The translations under genes and the position numbers were made by a program. The notes beneath the pieces are model-generated. The model did no database searches. It saw nothing but the letters and a program-made list of their open reading frames with translations, and was not told where the DNA came from. A stretch of DNA of 5,958 nt from positions 1 through 5,958 of the forward strand of contig JACDAU010000439.1 in the NCBI GenBank assembly GCA_013695265.1, in the 5' to 3' direction. Each line of letters starts with the position of its first letter. Positions within the stretch are counted from its first letter, which is position 1. Source of the stretch: Chloroflexia bacterium (GTDB lineage Bacteria > Chloroflexota > Chloroflexia > Thermobaculales > Thermobaculaceae). This document shows, one piece after another, positions 5,598 to 5,958 of this stretch.

Positions 5598-5603
5598 AAG
5601 GAG
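5598..5603 (+). promoter_or_regulatory. Ribosome binding site of the HEAT-like gene
   Basis: AAGGAG followed by 7 bases and ATG (5611) is a standard Shine-Dalgarno. It decides this frame over the overlapping frames in the same stretch, which lack one. Confidence 0.75.
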
Positions 5604-5610
5604 ACCGTTG

Positions 5611-5958
5611 ATGCGTTACCACAGCGTCGAACCGATCACCCGGTCGGAGGCGGAAGCGGTGTTCGCCACCGGCCAGCCCGAGAAGATCCTGTACGCCCTG
5701 TTGAGTGTGGTGTACCACGATCCCGACTGGCGATGGGCACAGTCGCTCTGTCTGGGCTACGCTCACCACGCCAATACCGACCTGCGCGGGTTGGCCATCA
5801 CCTGTCTTGGCCACCTGGCCCGTATCCACGGGGTACTGAACCGAGAACTCGTCCTTCCGGTGCTCTGCGCAGCCCTCTCCGACTGGGAATGGGCGGTCCG
5901 TGGTAAGGCGGGGGACGCCTTCGACGACATTGGTACGTACCTGGACGAGGCGTGGAAG
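5611..5958 (+). CDS. HEAT-repeat-like protein of unknown function, 3'-partial
   Basis: From ATG 5611 the frame stays open for 116 codons to the window edge and is preceded by AAGGAG. The visible protein is all-helical in character, with the spacing of HEAT/Armadillo-like repeats: EKILYALLSVVYHDPDWRWA (24-43) then SLCLGYAHH; DLRGLAITCLGHLARIHG (58-74) then LVLPVLCAALSD; and WAVRGKAGDAFDDIGTYL (94-111). Repeats of the type D-x-x-x-R-G-x-A-x-x-C-L-G-x-L-A are typical of short bacterial HEAT proteins. Some of these act as scaffolds or as immunity proteins of polymorphic toxins, but nothing here shows which. There is no signal peptide or membrane segment. It is divergent from GH2 with 256 bases between the starts, and a palindromic leader precedes it. 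Coding status is fairly secure; function is unknown. Confidence 0.75.
   Translation, partial: MRYHSVEPITRSEAEAVFATGQPEKILYALLSVVYHDPDWRWAQSLCLGYAHHANTDLRGLAITCLGHLARIHGVLNRELVLPVLCAALSDWEWAVRGKAGDAFDDIGTYLDEAWK

Noticed and set aside
5562..5906. A + strand frame overlapping the HEAT-like gene
   Set aside because: It is out of frame with the gene at 5611, which has a good ribosome binding site and HEAT-like helices, and it lacks both features.

Overview
The window is high-GC bacterial DNA. Gene content and protein style (a selD with the CAG-x-AAK active-site motif, a GH130 protein, a GH2 glycosidase, a short MutY-like protein with a winged-helix tail) would fit a Chloroflexota bacterium, perhaps Thermomicrobia. 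That placement is an impression from protein style, not a database result. No rRNA, tRNA, CRISPR array, insertion sequence or phage gene was recognised.

Layout, left to right. (1) Positions 1-1044, + strand: selD (selenophosphate synthetase), cut by the left window edge. Its frame is open from base 1 except for one in-frame TGA at 37-39. This TGA sits exactly where SelD proteins carry their catalytic Cys or Sec (C-A-G-[TGA]-A-A-K). Two adjacent hairpins just downstream lie at the right distance to be a bacterial SECIS element, so I read the gene as a selenoprotein rather than a truncated gene starting at ATG 49. (2) Positions 1216-2286, + strand: a GH130-type beta-mannoside phosphorylase or hydrolase with a strong Shine-Dalgarno. 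(3) Positions 2283-3092, - strand: a MutY-like adenine glycosylase that overlaps the GH130 gene tail to tail by 4 bases. It has lost all four [4Fe-4S] cysteines and lacks the C-terminal 8-oxoG-recognition domain. (4) Positions 3093-3566: a 474-base stretch with no convincing gene. It holds two good palindromes (operator candidates), two + strand terminator-like hairpins and a REP-like perfect inverted repeat. (5) Positions 3567-5354, - strand: a GH2 glycoside hydrolase with both catalytic glutamates, starting at GTG. (6) Positions 5355-5610: a divergent intergenic region with a candidate promoter for the GH2 gene and a structured leader for the next gene. (7) Positions 5611 to the right edge, + strand: the start of a HEAT-repeat-like protein, truncated by the window.

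How the genes relate: the GH130 and GH2 enzymes are both predicted to be cytoplasmic and to act on short beta-linked oligosaccharides, so they could serve one glycan-salvage pathway. They lie on opposite strands with mutY between them and are not one operon. selD implies that the host makes selenocysteine and needs selA, selB and selC elsewhere. The most notable points are the Sec-encoding TGA in selD with its SECIS candidates, and the cluster-less MutY.
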